From the NCBI GenBank assembly GCA_900543215.1, contig UQQR01000001.1, forward strand, positions 1-64,000: a stretch of 64,000 nt of DNA, in the 5' to 3' direction. The position numbers and the translations under genes are program-made. The stretch is from an uncultured Oscillospiraceae bacterium (GTDB lineage Bacteria > Bacillota > Clostridia > Oscillospirales > Acutalibacteraceae). Under the pieces are notes generated by a model. It made no database searches and had not been told where the DNA came from. It saw only the letters and a list, made by a program, of their open reading frames with translations. Shown piece after piece: positions 24,664 through 32,610 of this stretch (positions are counted from its first letter, which is position 1; each line of letters begins with the position of its first letter).

Positions 24664-25545
24664 ATGTATTATGTATTAAATGGAAATACAATAGACATTA
24701 GCGAACCATATGATAGCAATTTTTTTAATCAATTAAAAGACGACTTTTATTTTCCATATGAAGTCTTACGCGTTTCAAATCATAAAAGCATTGTTAAGGA
24801 TATAGAAACCGAGAAGAAAATAGGAAGTCGAGAGTTAGTTGATGCTTTGTTATTGCAAGATTATGATATTCAAGGCTACATTTGTGCCATGTTAGATTCG
24901 TTTTTATCAATAACCGATGTACCAAATATTGTCTGCGGTACTACAAGCGATTCATATTCTATTGATAGCGTTGATTACCAAGGAGATCAATATTCATTTG
25001 CAGAGTTGGCTTATGAAAACAATTGGTGTATTGTATCAAATTCAAATGTAGAAGTAGAAGATATGGTTACTAAGATAGTAAAAAATGATGTTTGTAATAA
25101 AACCAGATATAAAGTAAGTAATTTAACACAAGTGTATTTAGCTAAAGCTGTTAATGACAAGAATTTCTTAGGGAAATATTTCACATCGTTTGATCGTGTC
25201 TTTTGTGTGCGTAATTGTACATTTGATAACTGGACATCAATTAATGAAACTGGCCGACAAAAGATATTGACGACGTTTTATAAAGAAATTGAACATGTAA
25301 TACATAACAAATTTGGTAAGTTAGGACATTTTCACGGGCGCAACACCAATCGGGTAGAAAAGATTAATGATAACTTGTTTGAGTATAGAATATCGAATCC
25401 AAATTATCGTATATATTATACTCGTGCGGATGACAAACTCATAATTCTATTAAGTTTACTGAAGGATCGCTCCGATATTTCAACAACTACAATGAGTAAA
25501 TTGATGAACTTAAAAAATAATAAGTATGAAAAACTCATCAATTAA
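24664..25545 (+). CDS. Unknown protein with RelE-like C-terminal domain
   Basis: A 293-residue protein. Residues 1-190 match nothing I know. Residues about 200-280 follow the RelE/HigB/ParE pattern: helices (LTTFYKEIEHVIHNKFGKL), then strands NLFEYRISNPNYRIYYTRAD and DKLIILLSLLKDR. RelE-fold toxins cleave ribosome-bound mRNA or poison gyrase. Translated one base after the ATPase gene, it is the natural effector of that operon. The RelE assignment is moderate; active residues (a His or Lys/Arg cluster) are not certain. Confidence 0.6.
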   Translation: MYYVLNGNTIDISEPYDSNFFNQLKDDFYFPYEVLRVSNHKSIVKDIETEKKIGSRELVDALLLQDYDIQGYICAMLDSFLSITDVPNIVCGTTSDSYSIDSVDYQGDQYSFAELAYENNWCIVSNSNVEVEDMVTKIVKNDVCNKTRYKVSNLTQVYLAKAVNDKNFLGKYFTSFDRVFCVRNCTFDNWTSINETGRQKILTTFYKEIEHVIHNKFGKLGHFHGRNTNRVEKINDNLFEYRISNPNYRIYYTRADDKLIILLSLLKDRSDISTTTMSKLMNLKNNKYEKLIN

Positions 25546-25650
25546 AAGTAATTCAATGTAAAAAAATAATAGCACTATAAAAGATTATTGTTTTTCTGGA
25601 CTTCTCCAATTCTTTATGGTACTGTTGTGTACTGCAAAGGAGGTGCGGAT

Positions 25651-25911
25651 ATGGCACAGATGAGTTTAGAAGAATTGTACCGCGGAGAAGGTGCGGGAGA
25701 AAAGTACGGTATCTTGGGAGAAGTTATGAAAGACTTCTTCGAAAATGGGCGTCCGGCGGAGTACCACGAGCGTACTTGGCTTGAAATGCTGCTTGTCAAG
25801 CACGCGCTGATGGCGGCAGAGAAAATGAAAAGCGAGGGCGACACGGTGTCGGATATGACCGATATAGCGCTTGAAAAGGCTGACAGATTGGAAAGACTGC
25901 GGTATGAATAA
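25651..25911 (+). CDS. Small hypothetical protein
   Basis: An 86-residue acidic protein, start ATG 25651 with a strong AAAGGAGGTG site upstream. Sequence begins MAQMSLEELYRGEG and looks helical throughout. It does not resemble a family I know. GC content returns to the regional level here, so it belongs to the right flank of the AT-rich operon. It overlaps a small following frame. Confidence 0.6.
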   Translation: MAQMSLEELYRGEGAGEKYGILGEVMKDFFENGRPAEYHERTWLEMLLVKHALMAAEKMKSEGDTVSDMTDIALEKADRLERLRYE

Positions 25912-26119
25912 CTATGATTACTATTCTGCCGATTATGTTGAAAGCAGTTGGAAAATCGTCAATGAGGACTATGTTGTAAAGCGTGTTTTGCGTTCTTGTC
26001 CGGAGCTTTCGGAAATACTTGTTAGGTTTGTTTTAAGGCGTGACGGTGACGGGAAATATTTTGGTTTTGAAGTTTCTGATTGGATTAAATATTTTAAACA
26101 GAGAAAATATATTAAGTGA
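25904..26119 (+). CDS. Possible small protein overlapping the previous gene
   Basis: Seventy-one residues from ATG 25904 (MNNYDYYSADYVESS...), overlapping the end of the previous gene by eight bases. No ribosome-binding site is seen, so translation would need coupling. Rich in Tyr, Val and Arg; no recognised domain. Treat as tentative. Confidence 0.4.
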   Translation: MNNYDYYSADYVESSWKIVNEDYVVKRVLRSCPELSEILVRFVLRRDGDGKYFGFEVSDWIKYFKQRKYIK

Positions 26120-26137
26120 TAGAGAGGAAAGTGTATT

Positions 26138-26344
26138 ATGCCAGTTGGCTATGATATTTGCGTGGATATTAGGGACGATATTAAGAAACGAGTTTTGGAT
26201 ATTCAAATCTTAAATTCTTTGCGTAAGTCTTCTTTTTCTAAAGAGAATCTCCAGCTTTTTGATAACGAATTTTTGAGAGCTTGTCGGCAACGCTTAGATG
26301 ATTTGCTTGAACAGGATATTTTGGACTTTTTCGAATATCTTTAA
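26138..26344 (+). CDS. Small hypothetical protein
   Basis: Sixty-eight residues from ATG 26138, GAGAGGA upstream. Predicted helical with acidic and hydrophobic residues (LRACRQRLDDLLEQDILDFFEYL). No family known. It belongs to a run of very short same-strand genes between the defence operon and the core chromosome. Confidence 0.5.
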   Translation: MPVGYDICVDIRDDIKKRVLDIQILNSLRKSSFSKENLQLFDNEFLRACRQRLDDLLEQDILDFFEYL

Positions 26345-26381
26345 AATTTGTGTACTAATGAATAAGGGGGAGTATTTTTTT

Positions 26382-26633
26382 ATGGAAAAGTGCGTTTATG
26401 AAATGGAAACAGTTGACGAAATGGGGCGCGTAATGGGTGAAATTGATGTCTGCTTGTATCTCAACGAATTACATAGCAGTTATGGCGATAGGCTTGTTTT
26501 TGACCGTCCTGACTGTTTTAAGGCTGATGTTATGAATTATCTTTCGGAGTGTATGTGTGACCTTTTGAACGAATTTCGTGACTTAATTGCTGAGTGTGAA
26601 TGTGCTGACATTGTAGAGATTAAAGCTTCGTGA
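26382..26633 (+). CDS. Small hypothetical protein, Cys-rich and acidic
   Basis: Eighty-three residues from ATG 26382 with a GGGGGAG site; the frame opens earlier but without a ribosome-binding site. Acidic, with several Cys (MEKCVYEMETVDE..., SECMCDLL, ECECADIVEI). Could bind metal, but no CxxC pair is present. No family recognised. Confidence 0.5.
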   Translation: MEKCVYEMETVDEMGRVMGEIDVCLYLNELHSSYGDRLVFDRPDCFKADVMNYLSECMCDLLNEFRDLIAECECADIVEIKAS

Positions 26634-26672
26634 ATTGGCTTAAAAATGCTCCCTTTTGTGGTTTGGGGTGAA

Positions 26673-26712
26673 TAGGGGCAAACGCCTACACGCAGTAGGC
26701 GCTTGCCCTACA
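26673..26712. repeat. REP-like palindromic repeat
   Basis: Forty-base imperfect palindrome: TAGGGGCAA...TTGCCCTA outer arms with inner CGCCTAC/GTAGGCG and an ACGCA loop. It is not followed by a T-run. It resembles intergenic palindromic units that occur in many copies per genome. A single copy in this window. Confidence 0.55.
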
Positions 26713-26731
26713 AGCTTTTAAGGGTGATTTT

Positions 26732-26935
26732 ATGGGTATTAAAGATAAGCTTATGATTTACATATACCGCAAGAAGTGCCAGCTTGAGGAAGAAGATAAA
26801 ACCTTGAAACGGAGCTTACAGCTGTCGGCTTTGGATAATCCCGACCACTATGAAATACTCTTACAAAGGATACGCATACAGGCTTGGAATGAGTTTGTAG
26901 AAGATTTATACCGAATAGTGCTTAACTGTGATTAA
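26732..26935 (+). CDS. Small protein, plus-strand member of an inverted paralog pair
   Basis: Sixty-seven residues, ATG 26732 with AAGGGTGA site. The 'DKLMIYIYRKKCQLEEE' start and 'HYEILLQRIRIQAWNEF' tail suggest two amphipathic helices. It matches the convergent minus-strand gene 27071-27274 at 50 of 67 residues. No family recognised. A terminator follows. Confidence 0.6.
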   Translation: MGIKDKLMIYIYRKKCQLEEEDKTLKRSLQLSALDNPDHYEILLQRIRIQAWNEFVEDLYRIVLNCD

Positions 26936-26958
26936 AGAGGCTTTGAACCTCTTTTTTC
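26935..26958 (+). terminator. Rho-independent terminator
   Basis: AAGAGG and CCTCTT arms around a seven-base loop, followed by a T-run, directly after the plus-strand small gene. Confidence 0.8.
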
Positions 26959-26967
26959 ATATTCCCT

Positions 26968-26999
26968 CAATTATACTAAATATTCATTTAGTATAATTG
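26968..26999. repeat. Perfect AT-rich palindrome between convergent paralogs
   Basis: Fourteen-base arms (CAATTATACTAAAT and complement) with a four-base loop, 32 bases total. It lies between the two convergent paralogous genes. No T-run follows. May be a second terminator, an operator or the relic of the inversion. Confidence 0.6.
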
Positions 27000-27070
27000 C
27001 CACTGTGAAAAACAGCGCGCTGCGATAATTCCTTTTTCCCTACCATATCATAAGTTATCTTATATATTAC

Positions 27071-27274
27071 TTATTTACAATTAATTACTATATTATACAA
27101 GTCTTTTATAAACTCATTCCAAGCCTGTATGCGTATCCTTTGTAAGAGTATTTCGTAATGGTCAAGATTATCTAACACAGACAATCTTAAGCTTGTTTTA
27201 AGATCTTTTTCTTCCTCTTCAAGTTGATTACCTTTATTGTAAACATAAATCATAAGCTTATCTTTAAGTGTCAT
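27071..27274 (-). CDS. Small protein, minus-strand member of an inverted paralog pair
   Basis: Sixty-seven residues from ATG 27274 (AAAAGGA about 10 bases upstream; ATG 27283 is too close). About 75 percent identical to the plus-strand gene at 26732, including the whole 'HYEILLQRIRIQAWNEF' segment. DNA between them differs, so duplication and inversion were not recent. Role unknown. Confidence 0.6.
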   Translation of the reverse strand: MTLKDKLMIYVYNKGNQLEEEEKDLKTSLRLSVLDNLDHYEILLQRIRIQAWNEFIKDLYNIVINCK

Positions 27275-27322
27275 TTTCATCATTTCCTTTTATAGTTTTA
27301 TTTTGGTATAATTAGGACAAAT

Positions 27323-27349
27323 AAAGCCACCGGCTGAATCGGTGGCTTT
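27323..27349 (-). terminator. Terminator of the 2-oxoglutarate operon
   Basis: AAAGCCACCG/CGGTGGCTTT hairpin; on the minus strand followed by ATTTG. Placed 19 bases after the isocitrate dehydrogenase stop. Confidence 0.85.
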
Positions 27350-27367
27350 GAACTAAGTCCATTATAT

Positions 27368-28516
27368 TTAGAGACTTGCAATGGTTTGCATCAGATAATC
27401 CCCGAACTGCGAACAGGTAGCGCCGTCCTCGTGACCGGTGATAACATACTTCTTATCAACCTCGGTGCAAATGTGCAGGGCTTTATCAAGCTTATTTGCT
27501 TTCTCGATAAATCCTATATGTCTTAAGAGCATTTCGGTAGCTTTGAACATACTTGTCGGATTGGCATATGCTCCTCTTCCGGTTTCTATCATTCTCGGTG
27601 CGGAGCCGTGGATTGCCTCAAACATTGCATAAACATCACCCAAGTTGGCGCTGCCGGCAGTACCTACGCCGCCTTGTATTTGGGCTGCCTCGTCGGTGAT
27701 AATATCGCCGTAGAGGTTAGGCAGAAGAATTACCTGGAAGTTGCTCCTTATGCGCTCGTTTACGAGATTGGCGGTCATAATGTCAATGTACCAGTCTTCA
27801 GCGGTAATTCCGGGGTAATCCTTTGCAACCTCGTGGCAAAGCTCCGAGAATTTACCGTCGGTCTTTTTCATAATATTAGCCTTTGTTACGATTGCGACAT
27901 TGGTTTTTCCGTTGTTTTTGGCATATTCAAACGCCGCTCTTGCAATTCGCTTTGTGCCCTCGTTTGTGGTTACCTTGAAGTCAAAAGCCAATGTATCGGG
28001 TATTTCTACTCCCCTGCTGCCGAGTACATATTCGCCCTCGGTATTCTCACGGAAGAAGGTCCAGTCAATGTCAAGCTCGGGAACGGCAACGGGACGGACA
28101 TTTGCGTACAAATCAAGCTCACGGCGCATCGCTACATTGGCACTCTCGAGCGTGCCGCCCTTAAGTGTTGTTGTAGGAGCCTTTAATATTACATTACAAG
28201 CCTTGATTTCAGCTAAAACATCATCGGGAATTGCTTTGTTATGAGCAATTCGGTTTTCGATTGTAAGGCCCTCGATAGTGCGAAGCTCGATTTTTCCCGC
28301 GGCAATTTCATCCTTTAAAATAAACTGCAAAAGGCGCTCGGACTCCGCGGAAATTATCGGACCGATTCCGTCTCCGCCGCAAATGCCGATTATAATTTTG
28401 TCAAGCTTGCTGTAATCCGTAACCTTTTTATCCTGCTCCATACGGCGCTCACGGGCGATTTGTTCGTTCAAAAGTGTGCGGAACTGTTCAACCGCAGCGT
28501 TAATGTACTGTTCCAT
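27368..28516 (-). CDS. icd: Isocitrate/isopropylmalate-family dehydrogenase (isocitrate dehydrogenase)
   Basis: Oxidatively decarboxylates isocitrate to 2-oxoglutarate, probably with NAD. The 382-residue protein shows the family's GDGIGPI start, NVRPV (substrate arginines), ENTEGEYV, and NLYGDIITDEAAQIQGG. Its place after aconitase and Re-citrate synthase favours isocitrate over isopropylmalate. The first 30 residues precede the usual family start. Start ATG 28516 has AAGGAAGG upstream; it is seven bases from aconitase. Confidence 0.85.
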   Translation of the reverse strand: MEQYINAAVEQFRTLLNEQIARERRMEQDKKVTDYSKLDKIIIGICGGDGIGPIISAESERLLQFILKDEIAAGKIELRTIEGLTIENRIAHNKAIPDDVLAEIKACNVILKAPTTTLKGGTLESANVAMRRELDLYANVRPVAVPELDIDWTFFRENTEGEYVLGSRGVEIPDTLAFDFKVTTNEGTKRIARAAFEYAKNNGKTNVAIVTKANIMKKTDGKFSELCHEVAKDYPGITAEDWYIDIMTANLVNERIRSNFQVILLPNLYGDIITDEAAQIQGGVGTAGSANLGDVYAMFEAIHGSAPRMIETGRGAYANPTSMFKATEMLLRHIGFIEKANKLDKALHICTEVDKKYVITGHEDGATCSQFGDYLMQTIASL

Positions 28517-28522
28517 TAAAAA

Positions 28523-30451
28523 TCAACCTTCCTTTTTTGTATATTCAAGCAGACCGCCTGCTTTTAAAATGGCTTTCTGGCGTTCGGTGAATGAGCAAAC
28601 AAGCGGTATTTCGTCGCCTGTGGTTTCATCCTTAAGTATTATTTCACCGCTGTCCATTCCGGCAAAAACATCAGAAAGGGTAAGCTTATCAGACTGATTG
28701 AGCTTATCGTAATCGTCGGGATTTTTAAAGGTAAGCGGCATAATTCCCGCATTTATCAGATTTGCCACATGAATTCTCGCAAAGCTTTTTGTAATAACGG
28801 CACGCACACCAAGATACATAGGAACAAGTGCCGCATGCTCGCGTGACGAGCCTTGACCGTAGTTACTGCCGCCGACAATTATGCTCTGACCGAGAGCCTT
28901 TGCTCTTTCGGGGAATGTTTCATCGCACACGCCGAAGCAGAACTGCGAAAGGTGCGGAATATTTGAGCGGTAAGGGAGTATCTTAGCGCCTGCCGGCATT
29001 ATATGGTCGGTGGTTATATTGTCGCCGACTTTAAGCACCAGCTCTGCCGTGAGAGTATCCTCCTGCGGTCTTGATTTCGGGAACGGCTTAATGTTAGGTC
29101 CTCTTAAAACCTCTAAATCCTTAGCTTCCTCAGGTGTTGCGGGAACAATTACCGCGCTGTCGTCAATCTTAAAGGCGTCGGGCATTGTTATATGCGGCTC
29201 TTCACCTAAAAGTCTCGGGTCGGTAATTTCGCCGGTAAGAGCGGCGGCAACCGCTGTTTCGGGCGATACAAGATAAACGCTTGCGTCCTTGGTTCCGCTT
29301 CTGCCTAAGAAGTTGCGGTTAAATGTACGCAGTGAAACGCCTGCGGAATTGGGCGAAAAGCCCATACCGATACAGGGACCGCACGCACATTCAAGAAGCC
29401 TTGCGCCGCTGGCTAAAATATCAGAAAGCGCACCGCAGTCGGCGAGCATTGAAAGAACCTGCTTTGAACCGGGTGAAATTGAAAGGCTTACAGACGGCGA
29501 AATGGTTTTACCCTTTAAAAGCGCCGCAACCTTTAGCATATCGAAAAGTGATGAATTGGTGCAGGAGCCGATACATACCTGATCAACCTTTGTGCCCTTT
29601 AATGACTCTACCGTTACGATATTGTCGGGACTGTGCGGACAGGCAATAAGCGGCTTTAACTCATCAAGGTTTATATCGATTACTTTGTCGTAAACCGCAT
29701 CAGGGTCGCTTGAAAGCTCGGTATAATCCTCGCCTCTTCCCTCTGCCTCAAGAAATTTCTTTGTAACCTCGTCGGAGGGAAAAATCGAGGTAGTGGCGCC
29801 AAGCTCTGTTCCCATATTGGTTATGGTCGCGCGTTCCGGCACGGAAAGGAATTTAATACCCTCGCCGCCCCATTCGATAACAGCGCCTACGCCGCCCTTA
29901 ACCGAAAGTATACGAAGTATCTCAAGGCTTATATCCTTAGCTGTGACAAAGGGCTTAAGCTTTCCTGTTAAATTGACCTTATACATTTTGGGCATTGTTA
30001 TGTAATAAGCGCCGCCGCCCATTGCGACCGCAACATCAAGACCGCCCGCACCCATTGCAAGCATACCTATGCCGCCGCCTGTGGGCGTATGGCTGTCAGA
30101 GCCTATAAGAGTCTTACCGGGCTTGCCGAAGCGCTCTAAGTGAACCTGATGGCATATACCGTTGCCGGGGCGTGAGAAATAAATTCCGTGCTTCTTGGCA
30201 ACAGACTGTATGTAACGGTGGTCGTCGGCATTTTCAAAACCCGATTGCAGGGTGTTGTGGTCAATATATGCAACACTGCGCTCGGTCTTTACTCTGTCAA
30301 GCCCCATTGTTTCAAATTCAAGATAAGCCATAGTGCCTGTTGCGTCCTGCGTTAAGGTTTGGTCGATTTTAAGAGCAACCTCACTGCCGACGGTCATATC
30401 GCCCGACAGCATATGTGCTTTAATAATTTTTTGTGCGATTGTGTAGCCCAT
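28523..30451 (-). CDS. acn: Aconitate hydratase
   Basis: Interconverts citrate and isocitrate with a 4Fe-4S cluster. About 642 residues, the mitochondrial-type length class. The three cluster Cys regions are visible: GSCTNSS, and ACGPCIGMG (two Cys). SDSHTPTGGGIG and the swivel-domain YGQGSSREHAAL are also clear. Start ATG 30451 preferred: AAAGGA is nine bases upstream, while TTG 30460 overlaps the end of the GntR gene. Part of the minus-strand citrate operon. Confidence 0.92.
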   Translation of the reverse strand: MGYTIAQKIIKAHMLSGDMTVGSEVALKIDQTLTQDATGTMAYLEFETMGLDRVKTERSVAYIDHNTLQSGFENADDHRYIQSVAKKHGIYFSRPGNGICHQVHLERFGKPGKTLIGSDSHTPTGGGIGMLAMGAGGLDVAVAMGGGAYYITMPKMYKVNLTGKLKPFVTAKDISLEILRILSVKGGVGAVIEWGGEGIKFLSVPERATITNMGTELGATTSIFPSDEVTKKFLEAEGRGEDYTELSSDPDAVYDKVIDINLDELKPLIACPHSPDNIVTVESLKGTKVDQVCIGSCTNSSLFDMLKVAALLKGKTISPSVSLSISPGSKQVLSMLADCGALSDILASGARLLECACGPCIGMGFSPNSAGVSLRTFNRNFLGRSGTKDASVYLVSPETAVAAALTGEITDPRLLGEEPHITMPDAFKIDDSAVIVPATPEEAKDLEVLRGPNIKPFPKSRPQEDTLTAELVLKVGDNITTDHIMPAGAKILPYRSNIPHLSQFCFGVCDETFPERAKALGQSIIVGGSNYGQGSSREHAALVPMYLGVRAVITKSFARIHVANLINAGIMPLTFKNPDDYDKLNQSDKLTLSDVFAGMDSGEIILKDETTGDEIPLVCSFTERQKAILKAGGLLEYTKKEG

Positions 30452-30456
30452 TAGAT

Positions 30457-31098
30457 TCAATCCTTTCTCATTATGTGCCGATAAGCATTTTCTACATGCT
30501 CAGAGGCATATTTTGCCGCCGCCGCCGAATTTTTGGATTCGATAGCCTCATAAATTTTGCGGTGCTCGGCAACCGAAGCCGCCGCGCGGCTTGAATTTTC
30601 CACCGAAGCACGGCGGTATTTTTGTATTTTCTTGTGAAGCGGAACAAGAGTATCGTAAAATGTGGTGCTTCCGCTTAATTTATATAAGGTTTCGTGGAAA
30701 CGGTTATCCATAAGCTTTATTTGTTCGGGGTCGTTTTTGTTAAGATAAAACTCCTGAAATTCGAGCGCTTCCTTAAGGTCCTTCAACTGTTCGTCGGTAC
30801 GGTTTTTAGCTGCGAGCGACGCCGCCATACATTCAAGGCTTTTTCTTATAAGAAAAATATCCTCAAGGTCCTTTTCATTAATGCCGATAACGACCGAGCC
30901 CTTGCCCGATTCTTCGATTATATGCTCCTGCTCAAGCCGTCTTAACGCTTCCCTTATCGGGGTACGGCTCACGCCCATTTCGGCGCACAGCTTGCTTTCG
31001 GTAAGTACTTCGCCGCGCTGATATTTTCCGCTTAAAATATCGTTTTCAAGATGGTCGAAAACTTGATCCGCAAGCGATATTGTCTTATGCTCAATCAT
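30457..31098 (-). CDS. GntR-family (FadR-type) regulator
   Basis: A 213-residue repressor with an N-terminal winged helix (GEVLTESKLCAEMGVSRTPIREALRRLEQE) and an all-helical FCD ligand domain (about 80-205; metal His residues in DNRFHETLY and EHRKIYEAI). It lies between Re-citrate synthase and aconitase, so it probably senses a tricarboxylate or 2-oxoglutarate and controls this operon through the palindrome at 32499. AGGAGG precedes ATG 31098. Confidence 0.88.
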   Translation of the reverse strand: MIEHKTISLADQVFDHLENDILSGKYQRGEVLTESKLCAEMGVSRTPIREALRRLEQEHIIEESGKGSVVIGINEKDLEDIFLIRKSLECMAASLAAKNRTDEQLKDLKEALEFQEFYLNKNDPEQIKLMDNRFHETLYKLSGSTTFYDTLVPLHKKIQKYRRASVENSSRAAASVAEHRKIYEAIESKNSAAAAKYASEHVENAYRHIMRKD

Positions 31099-31113
31099 TA
31101 AAGCCGTCCTCCT

Positions 31114-32481
31114 TTAAAATTTTCCGCCCGAAAGCTCTTTTAAGTGGTTTTCAAGCTCACCGTTTGAAATTGCGGTCTGTCTTCCCTGCTCGTATTCGGA
31201 ATCGACCCATTCCTTAAGCTTAATAACTATCGGGTCCTTTTTATCGATAATTTCATCACCCTTAAGGCTGTAATGATGGTTTATCCAATAAGCAATTCCG
31301 GCAAGTCCGCTTGTTTTACCTATCGAAACCGCAGCGGGACGGTTAAGGATTTTTTCGGTATCGAAAATGTTGTAGATTTCTTCATCCTTTAAAAGTCCGT
31401 CGGCGTGTATGCCTGCCTTGGTTACATTGAAGTTTTTACCTACAAACGGGGTCATAGGCGGAATTGTGTAGCCCATTTCCTTTTCAAAATATTCGGCGAT
31501 TTCGGTAATTGCGGTGGTGTCCATACCGTCAAGCGAGCCGCGGAGCGAAGCGTATTCCATAACCATAGCCTCAAGCGGAATGTTGCCCGTTCTCTCACCA
31601 ATTCCGAGCAGCGAGCAGTTAACGGCGGAAGCGCCGTACAGCCAAGCGGTGGACGCATTTGCGACGGCCTTATAAAAATCGTTGTGACCGTGCCATTCAA
31701 GCATTTCGCTCGGCACATCGGAGTAATGCTGTAAGCCGTAGATTATGCCCGGAACGCTTCTCGGCAACGCAACCTCCGGATACGGAATACCGTAGCCCAT
31801 AGTGTCGCAGGCACGGATCCTTACGGGTATTTTAGCTTGCTTTGAAAGCTTCATAAGCTCGTTTACAAAAGGAACGACAAAGCCGTAAAAATCGGCTCTT
31901 GTAATATCCTCAAGGTGGCATCTCGGCATAACACCCGCTTCAAAGGCTTCCGATACGGCGGCGAGGTATGTTTTCATAGCCTGACTTCTTGTCATTTTAA
32001 GCTTTTTGAAAATGTGATAGTCACTGCACGAAACCAATATTCCCGTTTCACGGATACCGAGGTCACGCACAAGCTTAAAGTCTTCTTTGCTCGCTCTTAT
32101 CCAGGTTGTTATCTCGGGGAATTTAAGACCCAATTCCTGACATTTTTCGATAGCTTCCCTGTCCTTTTTGCTGTAAACAAAAAATTCGGTCTGTCTTATA
32201 ATTCCGTAAGGACCGCCAAGCTTTGACATAAGCTTGTAAAGGTTTACGATTTGCTCTACGGTGTAAGGCTCTACCGATTGCTGGCCGTCACGCAGCGAGG
32301 TATCGGTTATCCAGATATCCTTAGGCATACCGATAGGCACTCTGCGATGGTTGAACGCAACCTTCGGTACTTCCTCGTATGTATAAAACTCTCTGTATAA
32401 ATTAGGCTCCGAAACATCCTGCAAGGAATATTTATAATTGTCCTGCTCAAGTAAATTTGTCTTGTTTGAAATTTCAAGCAA
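31114..32481 (-). CDS. Re-citrate synthase (homocitrate synthase-like)
   Basis: Condenses acetyl-CoA with oxaloacetate with Re stereochemistry, the anaerobe enzyme of the HMG-like/homocitrate synthase superfamily. The TIM-barrel signature ITDTSLRDGQQ, RCHLEDITRA, EWHGHNDFY and the C-terminal GIHADGLLKDEE are present, and the fit to the clostridial Re-citrate synthase is good. Start: TTG 32481 (GGGG nine bases upstream) preferred over ATG 32490, which would be on top of that site. First gene of the 2-oxoglutarate operon. Confidence 0.85.
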   Translation of the reverse strand: MLEISNKTNLLEQDNYKYSLQDVSEPNLYREFYTYEEVPKVAFNHRRVPIGMPKDIWITDTSLRDGQQSVEPYTVEQIVNLYKLMSKLGGPYGIIRQTEFFVYSKKDREAIEKCQELGLKFPEITTWIRASKEDFKLVRDLGIRETGILVSCSDYHIFKKLKMTRSQAMKTYLAAVSEAFEAGVMPRCHLEDITRADFYGFVVPFVNELMKLSKQAKIPVRIRACDTMGYGIPYPEVALPRSVPGIIYGLQHYSDVPSEMLEWHGHNDFYKAVANASTAWLYGASAVNCSLLGIGERTGNIPLEAMVMEYASLRGSLDGMDTTAITEIAEYFEKEMGYTIPPMTPFVGKNFNVTKAGIHADGLLKDEEIYNIFDTEKILNRPAAVSIGKTSGLAGIAYWINHHYSLKGDEIIDKKDPIVIKLKEWVDSEYEQGRQTAISNGELENHLKELSGGKF

Positions 32482-32498
32482 AGCTCTCATCCCCTGAT

Positions 32499-32544
32499 TT
32501 GTATTAATGTATACAATTATACTTAAATTCTTTGTCTTTGTCAA
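32499..32544 (-). promoter_or_regulatory. Consensus promoter with GntR-type operator
   Basis: Minus strand: TTGACA (32539-32544), 17-base spacer, TATAAT (32516-32521), a perfect sigma-70 promoter. Immediately downstream, overlapping the start of transcription, TTGTAT and ATACAA arms (32499-32516) form an operator-like palindrome suited to the GntR protein of the operon. Confidence 0.75.
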
Positions 32545-32610
32545 TAGCCGCAACGGATATTTCCGCGTTTTACGCACAAAATAAGGTAAATATCTGCTTG
32601 AGGTGGCAAA

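Noticed and set aside
14938..27000. tRNA-Pro 3' end as attachment site of the defence island
   Set aside because: No second copy of the tRNA 3' end was found at the right border within the window; the TCAAAATTTG repeats explain the left side better.
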